A stretch of DNA of 64,000 nt, from positions 1,488,001 to 1,552,000 of the forward strand of contig CAWCLV010000001.1 of the NCBI GenBank assembly GCA_963796485.1, in the 5' to 3' direction. A program made the translations under genes and the position numbers. The notes beneath the pieces are model-generated. The model was not told where the DNA came from, did no database searches, and saw nothing but the letters and a program-made list of their open reading frames with translations. Source of the stretch: CAWCDJ01 sp963796485 (lineage in GTDB: Bacteria; Acidobacteriota; Terriglobia; Bryobacterales; Bryobacteraceae). This document shows, piece after piece, positions 17,188-26,058 of this stretch (position 1 is its first letter; every line of letters begins with the position of its first letter).

Positions 17188-18354
17188 ATGATCGAACAAT
17201 TTCGAGAGCGCTTCGGCCACGCCGATGGCCTACGGGTCTTCCGCGCGCCCGGCCGTGTCAACCTGATCGGCGAACACACCGACTACAACCTGGGGTTCGT
17301 CTGCCCCGTGGCGCTGGACCTGGCCACGTTCGTCGCTACGGCGCCTGCCGCTGACGGCCGCCTGCGGATTTATTCCGAAGACCGCCGGGAAATGCGGGAG
17401 TTCCAGATTTCGGAACTCGGCGGCGCGCTGCGTCAGGGCCATTGGGCAGACTACCCGGTCGGCGTGGCCCGTGAACTGCTCCGCGCCGGTTTCGCCGTGC
17501 AGGCGGCCGACCTGCTGATCCGCAGCACCGTGCCGGATGGCTCGGGCCTCAGTTCATCGGCGGCTCTCGAGGTCTCTTCGGCGCTGGCGTTCCTCAACGG
17601 CAGGGCGCTCGACCCGCTGGAACTGGCGAAACTCTGCCAGCGGGCGGAGCGCGAATTCGTCGGTATGCCCTGCGGCATCATGGACCAGTACATCTCCGTT
17701 TTCGGGCGGGAGAATTCGGCGGTGGCGATCGACTGCCGCAGCCTGGAGCACCGTGATGTGGCTCTGCCGGACGGCATTACCTTCCTGGCGGTCAACACCA
17801 TGGTGAAGCACGAGCTCTCCGGCTCCGCCTACCGGGACCGCGTTCGCGAATGCTCGGAAGCCGTGGAGAAGATCCGCCACCGGTTCCCAACCGTGGAGAG
17901 CCTGCGCGACGTCACCCCGGCGCAATTCGCGGAGGTCGAAGCCGGACTGCCGGACGTCATTCGCCGCCGCGCCCGGCACATCGTTACGGAAGACGACCGC
18001 GTGAACCGCTTCGTCGCCGCCGCGGAAACCGCGGATCTTTCGGTGATGGGCAAGTTGCTGGTGGAATCCCACCGCAGTCTTCAGTATGACTACGAGGTGA
18101 GCTGCGAGGAACTTGATTTCCTCGTGGACACCGCTCTTGGGATCGACGACGTCCTCGGATCCCGCATGACCGGCGGCGGCTTCGGCGGCTGCACCGTGAC
18201 CATGCTGCGCCCGGCCGCGGTCGGGAAATTCCGAACCGGGATTGCATCTGCCTACGAAAAGCGCTTCGGAATTACGCCTCGGATCTACAGTTGCAAGCCC
18301 TCCGCCGGCGCGGGGGAACTAGAAAACTTCGAGAAAATTCCAGCGACTGTTTAG
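17188..18354 (+). CDS. galK: Galactokinase
   Basis: The 388-aa GHMP kinase phosphorylates galactose at C1 (Leloir pathway). The diagnostic galactokinase signature RAPGRVNLIGEHTDYNLGF is at residues about 19-37. The GHMP ATP-binding motif PDGSGLSSSAALEVS is at about 117-131, and GSRMTGGGFGGCTV near 326 forms the third motif. The catalytic Asp lies in the MDQYIS segment. Length is normal for the family (about 380-390). It is the last gene of a transport-phosphorylation cluster. No galT or galE is seen in the window. The 3' end is partially duplicated just downstream. Confidence 0.93.
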   Translation: MIEQFRERFGHADGLRVFRAPGRVNLIGEHTDYNLGFVCPVALDLATFVATAPAADGRLRIYSEDRREMREFQISELGGALRQGHWADYPVGVARELLRAGFAVQAADLLIRSTVPDGSGLSSSAALEVSSALAFLNGRALDPLELAKLCQRAEREFVGMPCGIMDQYISVFGRENSAVAIDCRSLEHRDVALPDGITFLAVNTMVKHELSGSAYRDRVRECSEAVEKIRHRFPTVESLRDVTPAQFAEVEAGLPDVIRRRARHIVTEDDRVNRFVAAAETADLSVMGKLLVESHRSLQYDYEVSCEELDFLVDTALGIDDVLGSRMTGGGFGGCTVTMLRPAAVGKFRTGIASAYEKRFGITPRIYSCKPSAGAGELENFEKIPATV

Positions 18355-18566
18355 GACCGGCTTCAGCAAGACGTCATACCGCCCTTCGCGAACTTGGCCC
18401 ACCCCTGAATGAGGGCGGAAACGGACGCCCGTGCTCCTGGCCCAGCGATAACCGCGTTTGATGCGATGATCTGGGGACATGCAAGCCTCTTAAAACGCGG
18501 CGGACCACTTCAGCTCCCATTCACGGCAAGCCACCATCCATCGTCCGAACGGGCTACGAACGGGGC
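18355..18566 (+). other. Spacer between galK and its duplicated fragment
   Basis: Following the galK stop there is no supportable gene. A possible frame from 18409 has no recognisable features. This DNA probably arrived or decayed with the galK fragment that follows. Confidence 0.35.
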
Positions 18567-18737
18567 ATGTTGCGCCCGGCCGCGGCCGGGAAATTCCGAA
18601 CCGGGATCACCTCTGCCTGCAAATCACCTCTGCCTGCAAGGGGCGCTTCGGAATCACGCGTCGAAGCTACAGTTGCAAGCCCTCCGCCGGCGCGGGGGAA
18701 TTGAAGATTTTTGAGACGATTCCGGCCTCCGCTTAAC
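18567..18737 (+). pseudogene. Decayed duplicate of the galK 3' end
   Basis: About 170 bases match the last ~150 bases of galK (18207-18354). Shared blocks include TGCGCCCGGCCGCGG, GGGAAATTCCGAACCGGGAT and ACAGTTGCAAGCCCTCC, with point differences. The copy carries an internal tandem repeat of ATCACCTCTGCCTGCAA at about 18607-18641 that shifts the frame. No start codon or upstream kinase domain is present, so it cannot make an enzyme. It looks like a local segmental duplication that is eroding. Confidence 0.8.
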
Positions 18738-18840
18738 TTAACTTTCAAAAGCATACAGAATGTCCTTTCCGGTGGCACGGGCAAATTCCGGGTTTGCCTG
18801 GGCCGCGGGTCCGCCTGAGATTGTTAAACTCGTCTCAGAG

Positions 18841-19389
18841 ATGTCGCGTTGGCTTAACATCCCCAATTCTTTCACCCTGCTGCGGCTGGCCCTTGTTCCG
18901 TTTATCATCCAGGCCATCGTCGGGGGGAGGCATTTCGCCGCACTGGCGCTATTTGCCGTGGCGGCTTTAACGGATTTGCTGGACGGAGCGGCTGCCCGGC
19001 ACTTCGGGTCCTCTACCCAGGCGGGCGCCTACCTGGACCCGATTGCCGATAAATGCCTCCTGAGCGGCGTTTTTCTGGCCCTGGCCGTGGCGTCTATTCT
19101 GCCGTGGTGGGTGGTGGCCATTATCTTCGGACGCGATATTTACATTCTGCTGGCGGTGGCGGTCATCATGTTGTCGACTCCGGTCCGCCGGTTTCCGCCG
19201 AGCATGTGGGGCAAGCTTGCGACTTTCGTGCAGATTATCACAGCCGTAACCTGGATGGCGCGCGATGTCCTCTCGAACACGATTTTGGATGTATTCTCGG
19301 CCGCAATGCTATGGCCCTGCGTGGGTTTCACAATCTGGAGCGGAGTGCATTACACGTGGAGGGGCATTCAACTGGCGAAGGCGGATTGA
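18841..19389 (+). CDS. CDP-alcohol phosphatidyltransferase family protein (PgsA-like)
   Basis: I use the ATG at 18841, giving 182 aa (MSRWLNIPNSFTLLRL matches the usual N-terminus); the frame is open upstream to 18760. The CDP-alcohol signature D-x2-D-G-x2-A-R-x8-G-x3-D-x3-D is complete in DLLDGAAARHFGSSTQAGAYLDPIADK at about residues 46-72. Four to five further membrane helices follow. It transfers a phosphatidyl group from CDP-diacylglycerol to an alcohol. Glycerol-3-phosphate (PgsA) is likeliest from the N-terminus, but cardiolipin synthase-type use is possible. It heads a run of envelope genes. Confidence 0.85.
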   Translation: MSRWLNIPNSFTLLRLALVPFIIQAIVGGRHFAALALFAVAALTDLLDGAAARHFGSSTQAGAYLDPIADKCLLSGVFLALAVASILPWWVVAIIFGRDIYILLAVAVIMLSTPVRRFPPSMWGKLATFVQIITAVTWMARDVLSNTILDVFSAAMLWPCVGFTIWSGVHYTWRGIQLAKAD

Positions 19390-19419
19390 CGGGCTCTGCG
19401 CCCGGGAGTAGTCTAAAAA

Positions 19420-20004
19420 ATGACGGGGTTGTCCATGACTCGCTATTCGCCCGCACAGCATTACCGATGGTTTGGCTTGACAGCGATCATTCTGGGCGGC
19501 GGGTGCGCCTGGTTCTCTTTCCAATTCCAGTTTCAGCCCGCCTTGATTCCGGCGGGCCTGTTTTTCGTGTCTGCGGGATTTCTGCTCGCGCTCGGTTTTC
19601 GCCCGGCAGTCGAGGTTCACGAGGGTTATCTGTCAATCGGAAAACGGGTGATCCCCTGGATGGACATCCGGCGCCTGGACAGGACGGGTTGGGTTTCCCC
19701 GTTGATCGTGCGCATCACGCTCTTCGATGATTCTCGCCTGATGCTGGTCTACCCCGGCGATTTGGACGCCTGCAACAGCCTGCTGCGGCATCTCCGGCGC
19801 CTCTCGCGCGATGCCCTGATCGACGGCATTCCCTACCGGCAATATTGGGGTGAAGTGTTGGCCCCTGCCACCGAGCGCAAACAGGCTCCACCGCCGCGGT
19901 ACCGGATTCTCCGGCCGGAAGACGAGGCCGAGGTCGAGCGTCTCTACCAGCGGCTGAAGACGGTCGGCAATCTCGACCAGAAGAACTCCACGGACGAGAA
20001 ATAG
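19420..20004 (+). CDS. Membrane protein with PH-like domain
   Basis: The product is 194 aa (ATG 19420, or 19435 with MTRYSPAQHY). Two hydrophobic helices at about 18-58 are followed by a beta-rich region (AVEVHEGYLSIGKRVIPWMDIRRLDRTGWVSPLIVRITLFDDSRLMLVYPG), which resembles a bacterial PH domain of the YdbT/YcxG style. The charged C-terminal tail may be partly disordered. It sits between a phospholipid synthase and a DUF218 protein, so a role in the envelope is likely, but no specific function is known. Confidence 0.6.
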   Translation: MTGLSMTRYSPAQHYRWFGLTAIILGGGCAWFSFQFQFQPALIPAGLFFVSAGFLLALGFRPAVEVHEGYLSIGKRVIPWMDIRRLDRTGWVSPLIVRITLFDDSRLMLVYPGDLDACNSLLRHLRRLSRDALIDGIPYRQYWGEVLAPATERKQAPPPRYRILRPEDEAEVERLYQRLKTVGNLDQKNSTDEK

Positions 20005-20007
20005 TCG

Positions 20008-20625
20008 GTGGGTTCTCGCGGTTTCCCCAGGTTCGGGCTCTGGCTCGGCGCTTTCCTCATTTTGACCCTGCTGGCGGGTGCGACGCACGCTTGGTGGCTC
20101 ACCGAGCTTGGCAAGTCTTTGATCCGCAACGACGGCCCGGCGAAGGCGGAAATCGCGGTGGTTCTGGCGGGCGATGCGCGCGGTAACCGCATTCTGAAGG
20201 CCGCGGACCTGGTCCGCCAGGGCTACGTGCCCGCCGTCCTCGTCAGCGGTCCCGCGGGCATGTACGGGCACTATGAGTGCGATCTGGCGATCCCTTTCGC
20301 CGTCGCCAGGGGTTACCCCTCCGAATGGTTCGTCCGTTTTCCGAATAACGCGCTTTCGACCAGGGAGGAAGCGGCGGCGGTGGTCGGCGAGTTGCGCCGC
20401 CGCCACGTCCGGAATTTCCTGCTGGTGACCAGCGATTACCATAGCGGCCGTGCGGCCCGCACCTTTCAGGCGGTGGAACGAGCCGCGGGTGGAGGTCCGC
20501 CGTTCCGGGTGGTGGACGCCAGGGACGAGTATTTCACGGCGGATTCGTGGTGGCACAGCCGCGAAGGCTTGAAGACGGTATTCATCGAGGTATCGAAAAC
20601 CATCGCTACGGCGGTGGGCGCCTGA
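20008..20625 (+). CDS. DUF218/YdcF-ElyC-SanA family membrane protein
   Basis: The 205-aa protein starts with GTG three bases after the upstream stop. One N-terminal membrane anchor (LWLGAFLILTLLAGATHAWWL) precedes a DUF218 Rossmann-like domain. Family features are AEIAVVLAGDARGNRILKAADLVRQGYVPAVLVSG, the N-x-x-S-T-x-E-E segment FPNNALSTREEAAAV, and VTSDYHSGRAARTFQAV. ElyC and SanA relatives influence peptidoglycan precursors and envelope integrity, which fits the neighbouring lipid synthase and ABC exporter. Confidence 0.8.
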   Translation: MGSRGFPRFGLWLGAFLILTLLAGATHAWWLTELGKSLIRNDGPAKAEIAVVLAGDARGNRILKAADLVRQGYVPAVLVSGPAGMYGHYECDLAIPFAVARGYPSEWFVRFPNNALSTREEAAAVVGELRRRHVRNFLLVTSDYHSGRAARTFQAVERAAGGGPPFRVVDARDEYFTADSWWHSREGLKTVFIEVSKTIATAVGA

Positions 20626-20627
20626 GT

Positions 20628-22364
20628 ATGTGGGAGTCGCTGGCCACCGTCCGTAAATACCTCTGGCGCTATCGCGGCGCCATGGCCCTGGGATTCTTCT
20701 GCCTCATCCTCAAGGACGGGGCGCAGGCCCTTCAGCCCCTCATGATCAAAGGCGCGGTGGACGCGTTCGGCGCCGCCGGCTCCAGCCTGTTCGTGCGGTT
20801 CGCCTTGTACCTGGCGGGGCTGGCGATCCTCAAGGGCGTATTCCAATTCTGGATGCGCGTCATCCTGATCGGCGTTTCGCGCGACATTGAATTCGACCTT
20901 CGCAACGATCTGTTCCGCCACCTGGTTGACTTATCCCCGGACTATTACGCGCGCACACGCACCGGCGACATCATGGCGCGCGCCACCAACGACCTCAACG
21001 CCGTTCGCATGATGCTGGGTCCCGGCGTGATGTACTGCTTCGAAACGGGCCTGACGTTCGCCCTGGCAATCGCCATCATGGTCTCGTTCGACTGGCGCCT
21101 GGCGCTCTTCGCCCTACTCCCGGCGCCGGCGGTCAGTCTCGCGGTGATCGTCTCCGGCCGCGCCATCCACACCCGCTTCGAGCGCATCCAGGAAATGTTC
21201 TCGGATATCTCGAGCCGCGTCCAGGAGAACCTGTCGGGCGTGCGCATGATCCGCGCCTTCGTGCAGGAGAAGGCCGAGCTGCGGCGTTTCGAGGAGCTGA
21301 ACCGGGAGTATATCGGCCAGAACCTGAAACTCGTGCTGATCCAGGGGATCTTTCAGCCGCTGCTCGAAGTGCTCATCGGGACCACGTTCCTGGTGGTCCT
21401 TTGGGTCGGCGGCCGGCAGGTGCTTCTCGGGCGCATTTCGATCGGCAGTTTCGCCATGTTCAACACCTACATGGGAATGCTGGTCTGGCCGATGATCGCC
21501 CTGGGCTGGGTGGTGAACCTGATGCAGCGCGGCAGCGCTTCGCTTTCCCGGATCAACCAGATCCTCGCCGAGCGGCCCACCATCGCCGCCCCGGCCGAGC
21601 CTGTGCGGCCCCGGGATTTTCGCGGCGAAATCGAATTCCGCGGCGTCTCGATGGATTACGGCAGCACCCTGGCGCTCGATTCGATCGTTCTGAAAATCCC
21701 GGCCGGGACCACGCTGGCGCTCGTGGGGCACACCGGGTCCGGCAAGAGCACGCTGGCCGCTCTGATCCCGCGGCAGATGGACCCGACCGGCGGCGGCGTG
21801 CTGCTGGATGGCGTCGATCTCCGGAACCTCGACCCGGCCGACCTCCGGCGGCAGATCGGTTTCGTTCCGCAGGAAACCTTCCTTTTCAGCGCTACTATCG
21901 CCGAGAATATCGCCTTCGGCGTGGAGAAGGCCACGGAAGAGCAAATTCGGGAATCCGCCCGCGTCGCCGGCCTTGCCGATGATATCGCGGCCTTCCCGAA
22001 CGGCTACGAGACCATGGTCGGCGAGCGCGGGATCACCCTCTCCGGCGGGCAGAAGCAGCGCACCGCCATCGCGCGCGCCATCCTGCGCAATCCCCGCATC
22101 CTGATTCTGGACGATGCGCTTTCGAGCGTCGATACGCTCACCGAAGAGCGCATCCTGACGCATTTGGCCGGCGTAATGCGCGGCCGGACAGTCATTCTGA
22201 TCTCGCACCGTGTTTCGACCGTCCGGCAGGCGGACCGGATTGTGGTGCTGGAGCGGGGCCGCATCGTCGAACAGGGAACCCACTCGGAACTGGTGGCCGC
22301 CGGCGGCTACTATGCCGAGTTGTCGCAACGGCAGATGCTCGAAGAAGAGTTGGAATCCATCTGA
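20628..22364 (+). CDS. ABC exporter, fused membrane and ATPase domains (MsbA-like)
   Basis: The ATG at 20628 lies three bases after the upstream stop and gives 578 aa. Six helices span residues about 15-315. The ATPase domain has Walker A GHTGSGKSTL, Q-loop IGFVPQETFLF, signature LSGGQKQR, Walker B ILILDDALSSVD and the H-loop ISHRVS. It is a half transporter expected to homodimerise. With a phosphatidyltransferase and a DUF218 protein upstream, a lipid or lipid-linked cargo is plausible, but drug exporters of the same architecture cannot be excluded. Confidence 0.9.
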   Translation: MWESLATVRKYLWRYRGAMALGFFCLILKDGAQALQPLMIKGAVDAFGAAGSSLFVRFALYLAGLAILKGVFQFWMRVILIGVSRDIEFDLRNDLFRHLVDLSPDYYARTRTGDIMARATNDLNAVRMMLGPGVMYCFETGLTFALAIAIMVSFDWRLALFALLPAPAVSLAVIVSGRAIHTRFERIQEMFSDISSRVQENLSGVRMIRAFVQEKAELRRFEELNREYIGQNLKLVLIQGIFQPLLEVLIGTTFLVVLWVGGRQVLLGRISIGSFAMFNTYMGMLVWPMIALGWVVNLMQRGSASLSRINQILAERPTIAAPAEPVRPRDFRGEIEFRGVSMDYGSTLALDSIVLKIPAGTTLALVGHTGSGKSTLAALIPRQMDPTGGGVLLDGVDLRNLDPADLRRQIGFVPQETFLFSATIAENIAFGVEKATEEQIRESARVAGLADDIAAFPNGYETMVGERGITLSGGQKQRTAIARAILRNPRILILDDALSSVDTLTEERILTHLAGVMRGRTVILISHRVSTVRQADRIVVLERGRIVEQGTHSELVAAGGYYAELSQRQMLEEELESI

Positions 22365-22491
22365 AATCTCCCTCGCGGTCCGGTGTGCGACCTGGACCGG
22401 ATTTCTCACCGCACTATGGCAAAAGCCGCTTTTCACGGCATAACTGAGTTTCCACACAGCAGTTAGGACCAACGAAAAAGCGTCTTTTGCT

Positions 22492-23220
22492 ATGACAGAG
22501 TGTACCCGATCTTGCTTCCCGTTTGCACCTCATTTTTCGCGTTTTTCGCGTGACGTGGTGGCCGGTTCGATGGCGGACAGATCACCACGGAGGCCGGTGC
22601 GCTGTCGTTACGCCCCGTGGAACAAACGTACCGGCATCTTGCGCCAGTTCGCCGCGTGTTTTCACGACTACCGGCGAGCGAACTTGGTAGAACACAGCGT
22701 CAGTGAGCTGGTGCGACAGCGCGTGTACGGGATCGCCTTGGGCTGCGAAGATCTGAACGATCACGATCAGCTGCGGCAAGATCCCTTGTTGGCGCTGCTG
22801 TCGGGCAAGCGGGATGTGGAAGGCGAACGCCGGCGGCGCGAGCAGGACCGGGGCAAAGCTGGAGCGGGCAAGAGCACCTTGAACCGGCTGGAGTTGACGC
22901 CGGCGGATGCCAAGCCCGAGGCCCGCTACAAGAAGATCGTCATGGACGAAGCAGCCGTGGACGGCCTGTTGGTGGATCTCTACATCCAGGCCCAGACGCG
23001 CCAACCCAAGCGCATCGTGGTGGATCTGGATGCTACCGACGATCCCGTGCATGGAGAGCAGGAAGGGCGGTTTTTCCATGGCTACTACGGCTGTTATTGC
23101 TATCTGCCGTTGTACATCTTCATTGACGAGCACCTGGTCTGCGCCCGGCTGCGGTCCTCCAATATCGACGCCTCGGCGGGGGCATTGGAAGAGGTTCAGC
23201 GGATTGTGAAACGGCTTTGC
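22492..23220 (+). pseudogene. Remnant of an IS1380-family transposase
   Basis: Residues such as RQFAACFHDYRRANLVEHSVSELVRQRV, GCEDLNDHDQLRQDPLLALLSGK, VVDLDATDDPVHGEQEGRFFHGYY and CYLPLYIFI match the IS1380 DDE transposase; the D in DLDATDD is catalytic. The N-terminal motif FDGGQITTEAGALSLR appears in another frame at about 22566-22615, so two compensating frameshifts flank it (about 22563 and 22620). After RIVKRL (about 23215) the family sequence stops and the rest of the frame is unrelated. The element lacks roughly the C-terminal half and clear ends. It sits against the 3' end of the his operon. Confidence 0.8.
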
Positions 23221-23412
23221 AAGTGCGAAAGTCGGGCTATTTCGATGAGCTTCGCCCCGGGCGGACCGCCTCCGGCGTCACGGACAGTTCGAGCCTCAGT
23301 CAACGGCGGCGCGCTGCCGTTCACGGCGAAGGCATCATCGACCGGAAACTGGCTGGCGGTCTCCCCAACCTCCACAACTGCCGCCACGGGCTGAAATAGT
23401 CAATGGGATCTT

Positions 23413-24120
23413 CTAGCCCGGCGGGGAAGGGAGCGGTCGCAAATCTTCCAGCTTCAGCCGTCCGGTATAGATCGCCATGCCGAGTGCCGCGTGGATGTTC
23501 ATTCCTTCCAGCGCGCGGATGTCTTCGAGGGTCGTGATGCCGCCGGCCGCCGTCAGTTCAAGCGACGTTGCGGCGCGCAGGCGGCCGAACCACGCAAGAT
23601 CCGTGCCCTGCATCATGCCTTCCTTATCCACGTACGTGCAGAGGAATCCGGAGCAGTAGGGTTCGAGATCCGCAAGAACCTGTTCGGCGGTCAGGGTGGT
23701 GGCTTCCTGCCAACCCTTGACGACGATGCGGCCCCCCTTCGAATCGACCGCAACGATCAGACGCTCGCGGCCGATGGCATCGCGCATCGCGGCCAGCAGC
23801 GGCGCGTCTATGCCGGTCGCCGTGAACGCGGAAGTGCCCACGATGACCCGGTGCGCGCCCTGCCCGATCAGCGCTTCTGCGCGTTCCACCGTCCGCACGC
23901 CGCCGCCGACGCGCGTCACGGCGCGCGAGGCCAGCATGCGGACCAGCGCGTCGTTCGATCCGCGCCCCATGGCGGCATCGAGATCGATCACCTGGATCTG
24001 CGGGAAACCGGCGAACCGTTCGAGCATGACCTCGGGCGAGTCGCCTTCGAGCGCCTTCTCGCGGCCCTGAACCAGTTGGACGACCTTGCCGTCCATGAGA
24101 TCGATGCAGGGGATGATCAC
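23413..24120 (-). CDS. hisA: Phosphoribosylformimino-5-aminoimidazole carboxamide ribotide isomerase
   Basis: This is the 235-aa (beta/alpha)8 enzyme that opens the ProFAR ribose ring in histidine synthesis. The start is GTG at 24118-24120 (VIIPCIDLMDGKVVQLVQG), overlapping the hisF stop as GTGA. The catalytic Asp is in the first strand (PCIDLMDG) and the second catalytic Asp in TYVDKEGMMQG. Phosphate-binding motifs are GGGVRT and AAGGITT. It is the last gene of the his operon. The frame stays open further upstream inside hisF, but only from 24120 does it resemble HisA. Confidence 0.92.
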   Translation of the reverse strand: MIIPCIDLMDGKVVQLVQGREKALEGDSPEVMLERFAGFPQIQVIDLDAAMGRGSNDALVRMLASRAVTRVGGGVRTVERAEALIGQGAHRVIVGTSAFTATGIDAPLLAAMRDAIGRERLIVAVDSKGGRIVVKGWQEATTLTAEQVLADLEPYCSGFLCTYVDKEGMMQGTDLAWFGRLRAATSLELTAAGGITTLEDIRALEGMNIHAALGMAIYTGRLKLEDLRPLPSPPG

Positions 24121-24881
24121 TGTTGCGGCCTCACCGGGATGCCGCGCCGGTCGAGCGCTTCCTTCAACCGGTTCACGGTGTAAGTGCCGTAATGGAAAAT
24201 CGAAGCCGCCAGCGCGGCATCGGCGCAACCTTCGGTGAGCACGCGGACGAAATGTTCGGGCTCGCCCGCACCTCCGGACGCGATCACCGGAACCTTGGTG
24301 GCGCGCGAAACGGCTCGCGTGAGTTCGCAATCGAAGCCGGTCTGGACGCCATCGGTATCCATCGAGGTCAGCAGAATTTCTCCGGCGCCCAGTTCCTCGC
24401 CGCGCGCTGCCCAGGCGACAGCGTCGATCCCTTCGTCGTCTCGCCCGCCGCGCGTGTAGACGTGCCACTTCCCCGCCGCAAGGCGCCTGGCATCGATCGC
24501 CAGCACCACCGCCTGTGCCCCGAATTCGAGGGAAAGTTCGGTGATCAGTTCGGGACGGCGGACCGCCGCGGTATTGACCGAGACCTTGTCCGCGCCGGAC
24601 ATCAGAATCCCGCGCGCGTCCGCGACCGAGCGTATGCCGCCGCCGACGGCGAGCGGGATGAACACCTTGCGCGCGGTGCGGGCCACCACGTCCGCCATGA
24701 TCTCACGGGCGTCGCTCGATGCCGTTATATCGAGAAAGACCAGTTCGTCGGCGCCGTCGCGATTGTACCGGTCCGCCAGTTCAACCGGATCGCCCGCGTC
24801 CCGCAGGTTTACGAAATTGACGCCCTTCACCACCCGCCCGGCGGTGACATCCAGGCAGGGGATAATTCGTTTCGCTAACAT
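24117..24881 (-). CDS. hisF: Imidazole glycerol phosphate synthase cyclase subunit
   Basis: The protein is 254 aa from the ATG at 24879-24881 (MLAKRIIPCLDVTAGRVVKGVNF). HisF is a TIM barrel that uses ammonia delivered by HisH to make imidazole glycerol phosphate and AICAR. Visible signatures are the catalytic Asp in PCLDV and in LTSMDTDGVQTGFD, and the phosphate sites AVGGGIRSV and ASGGAGEPEH. It overlaps hisH by 7 nt and hisA by 4 nt. A longer frame upstream lies inside hisH and is not HisF-like. Confidence 0.94.
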   Translation of the reverse strand: MLAKRIIPCLDVTAGRVVKGVNFVNLRDAGDPVELADRYNRDGADELVFLDITASSDAREIMADVVARTARKVFIPLAVGGGIRSVADARGILMSGADKVSVNTAAVRRPELITELSLEFGAQAVVLAIDARRLAAGKWHVYTRGGRDDEGIDAVAWAARGEELGAGEILLTSMDTDGVQTGFDCELTRAVSRATKVPVIASGGAGEPEHFVRVLTEGCADAALAASIFHYGTYTVNRLKEALDRRGIPVRPQQ

Positions 24882-25474
24882 GCCTGGCCCAGAAAGTTCC
24901 GCATAATCTGTAAACCGATGGCCCCCGATTTCTCCGGGTGAAACTGAACGCCGTGGACGTTCCCTGCCTCGATCGCGGCGGTGTAGCGCACCTCGTACGT
25001 GCAGCAGGCCGCCCGATCCGGAGTCTCCGGCGCGTAGTAACTGTGGGCGAAGTAGACGTACGGCCCTGAGGGCAAGCCGCCCAGAAGCCTCGACCCCGCC
25101 CGGACCTCGAGTTCGTTCCAGCCCATGTGCGGCACCCGCGCCTCGGCCGGGAACCGCTTCACGATCCCGGGGAACACTCTGAAACCTTCGCACTCGGGCG
25201 CTTCCTCGCTGGTTTCGAAGAGGGCCTGCATTCCGAGGCAGATGCCCAGGAACGGAACCCCGGCCGCGATGCGCTCGCGAAACGTGTCGCGAACGGCCAG
25301 CGAGTCGAGCGCGCGCATCATCTGGCCGAAATGGCCAACGCCCGGAAGAATGATCTTCGATGCCGCGCGCAGGCCTGCGGCATCGCGCACCAGCGTGTAC
25401 TCGCAGCCGACCTCGGCCAGCGTGTTCTGCACGGACCGCAGGTTTCCGGCGCCGTAGTCGAAAATGGCGATCAT
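24875..25474 (-). CDS. hisH: Imidazole glycerol phosphate synthase glutamine amidotransferase subunit
   Basis: The class I amidotransferase is 199 aa, starting MIAIFDYGAGNLRSVQNTL at the ATG 25472-25474. The oxyanion strand is LPGVGHFGQMM and the nucleophile Cys lies in GICLGMQALFE. The catalytic His and Glu occur in VQFHPEKSG near the C-terminus. It releases ammonia from glutamine for HisF. Its ATG overlaps the hisB stop by 4 nt. Confidence 0.94.
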   Translation of the reverse strand: MIAIFDYGAGNLRSVQNTLAEVGCEYTLVRDAAGLRAASKIILPGVGHFGQMMRALDSLAVRDTFRERIAAGVPFLGICLGMQALFETSEEAPECEGFRVFPGIVKRFPAEARVPHMGWNELEVRAGSRLLGGLPSGPYVYFAHSYYAPETPDRAACCTYEVRYTAAIEAGNVHGVQFHPEKSGAIGLQIMRNFLGQAC

Positions 25475-26058
25475 AACAGCCCCTTGGTGGAGGGTAGCTG
25501 GTCTTTCAAGCGCGCGTCTTTCGAGCAGGCGTACTTCATCGCCCGGGCGAAGCATTTGAAAATGGCTTCGATCTTGTGGTGATTCGAGCGGCCGTACAAC
25601 ACCTTGGCGTGCAGGTTCGCCCCGGCGTGATTCACAAAGCCGCCGAAGAAATCCTCCACCAGCTCGGATTGCAGGTCACCCACCAGCCTCACCTTGACTC
25701 GGTCTTTGTAGACCAGCGCGGGCCTGCCGCCCAGGTCCAGCGCAACCACGGCCAGCGTTTCGTCCATCGGCAGAACGAAGTAGCCGGCGCGATTGATGCC
25801 TTTGCGGTCGGCCAGCGCTTTTGAAAACAGCTGCCCGAGCACGATGCCGGCGTCCTCGACCGTATGGTGCTGGTCCACGTCGAGGTCGCCATCGGCCTGG
25901 AGCTTCAGGTCGAAGCCGCCGTGTTTGGCGAACAACTCCAGCATGTGATCGAAGAAGCGGATCCCGGTGGCAATCTCATAGCGCCCCCGGCCCTCGATTT
26001 TCAGGCTGCCGGAAATCCGCGTCTCCTTGGTGTTGCGCTCCAGGGCGGCGCTTCTCAT
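25471..26058 (-). CDS. hisB: Imidazoleglycerol-phosphate dehydratase (monofunctional)
   Basis: The protein is 195 aa, the size of the stand-alone dehydratase. Metal-binding motifs are present in both halves: FFDHMLELFAKHGGFDL and DQHHTVEDAGIVLGQ, then SELVEDFFGGFVNHAGANLHAKVLYGRSNHHKIEAIFKCFARAMK. There is no N-terminal phosphatase domain as in enterobacterial HisB, so histidinol-phosphatase must be supplied by another protein, most simply the HAD gene immediately downstream-overlapping in the operon (it starts at 26735 and its stop overlaps the hisB ATG). Confidence 0.94.
   Translation of the reverse strand: MRSAALERNTKETRISGSLKIEGRGRYEIATGIRFFDHMLELFAKHGGFDLKLQADGDLDVDQHHTVEDAGIVLGQLFSKALADRKGINRAGYFVLPMDETLAVVALDLGGRPALVYKDRVKVRLVGDLQSELVEDFFGGFVNHAGANLHAKVLYGRSNHHKIEAIFKCFARAMKYACSKDARLKDQLPSTKGLL

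Noticed and set aside
21114..22472. Minus-strand frame opposite the ABC exporter
   Set aside because: Shadow frame: the plus strand carries complete Walker A, signature and Walker B motifs.
23217..23399. Small plus-strand ORF after the IS1380 remnant
   Set aside because: No family resemblance, no ribosome site, and it begins inside the broken transposase; probably random open frame.
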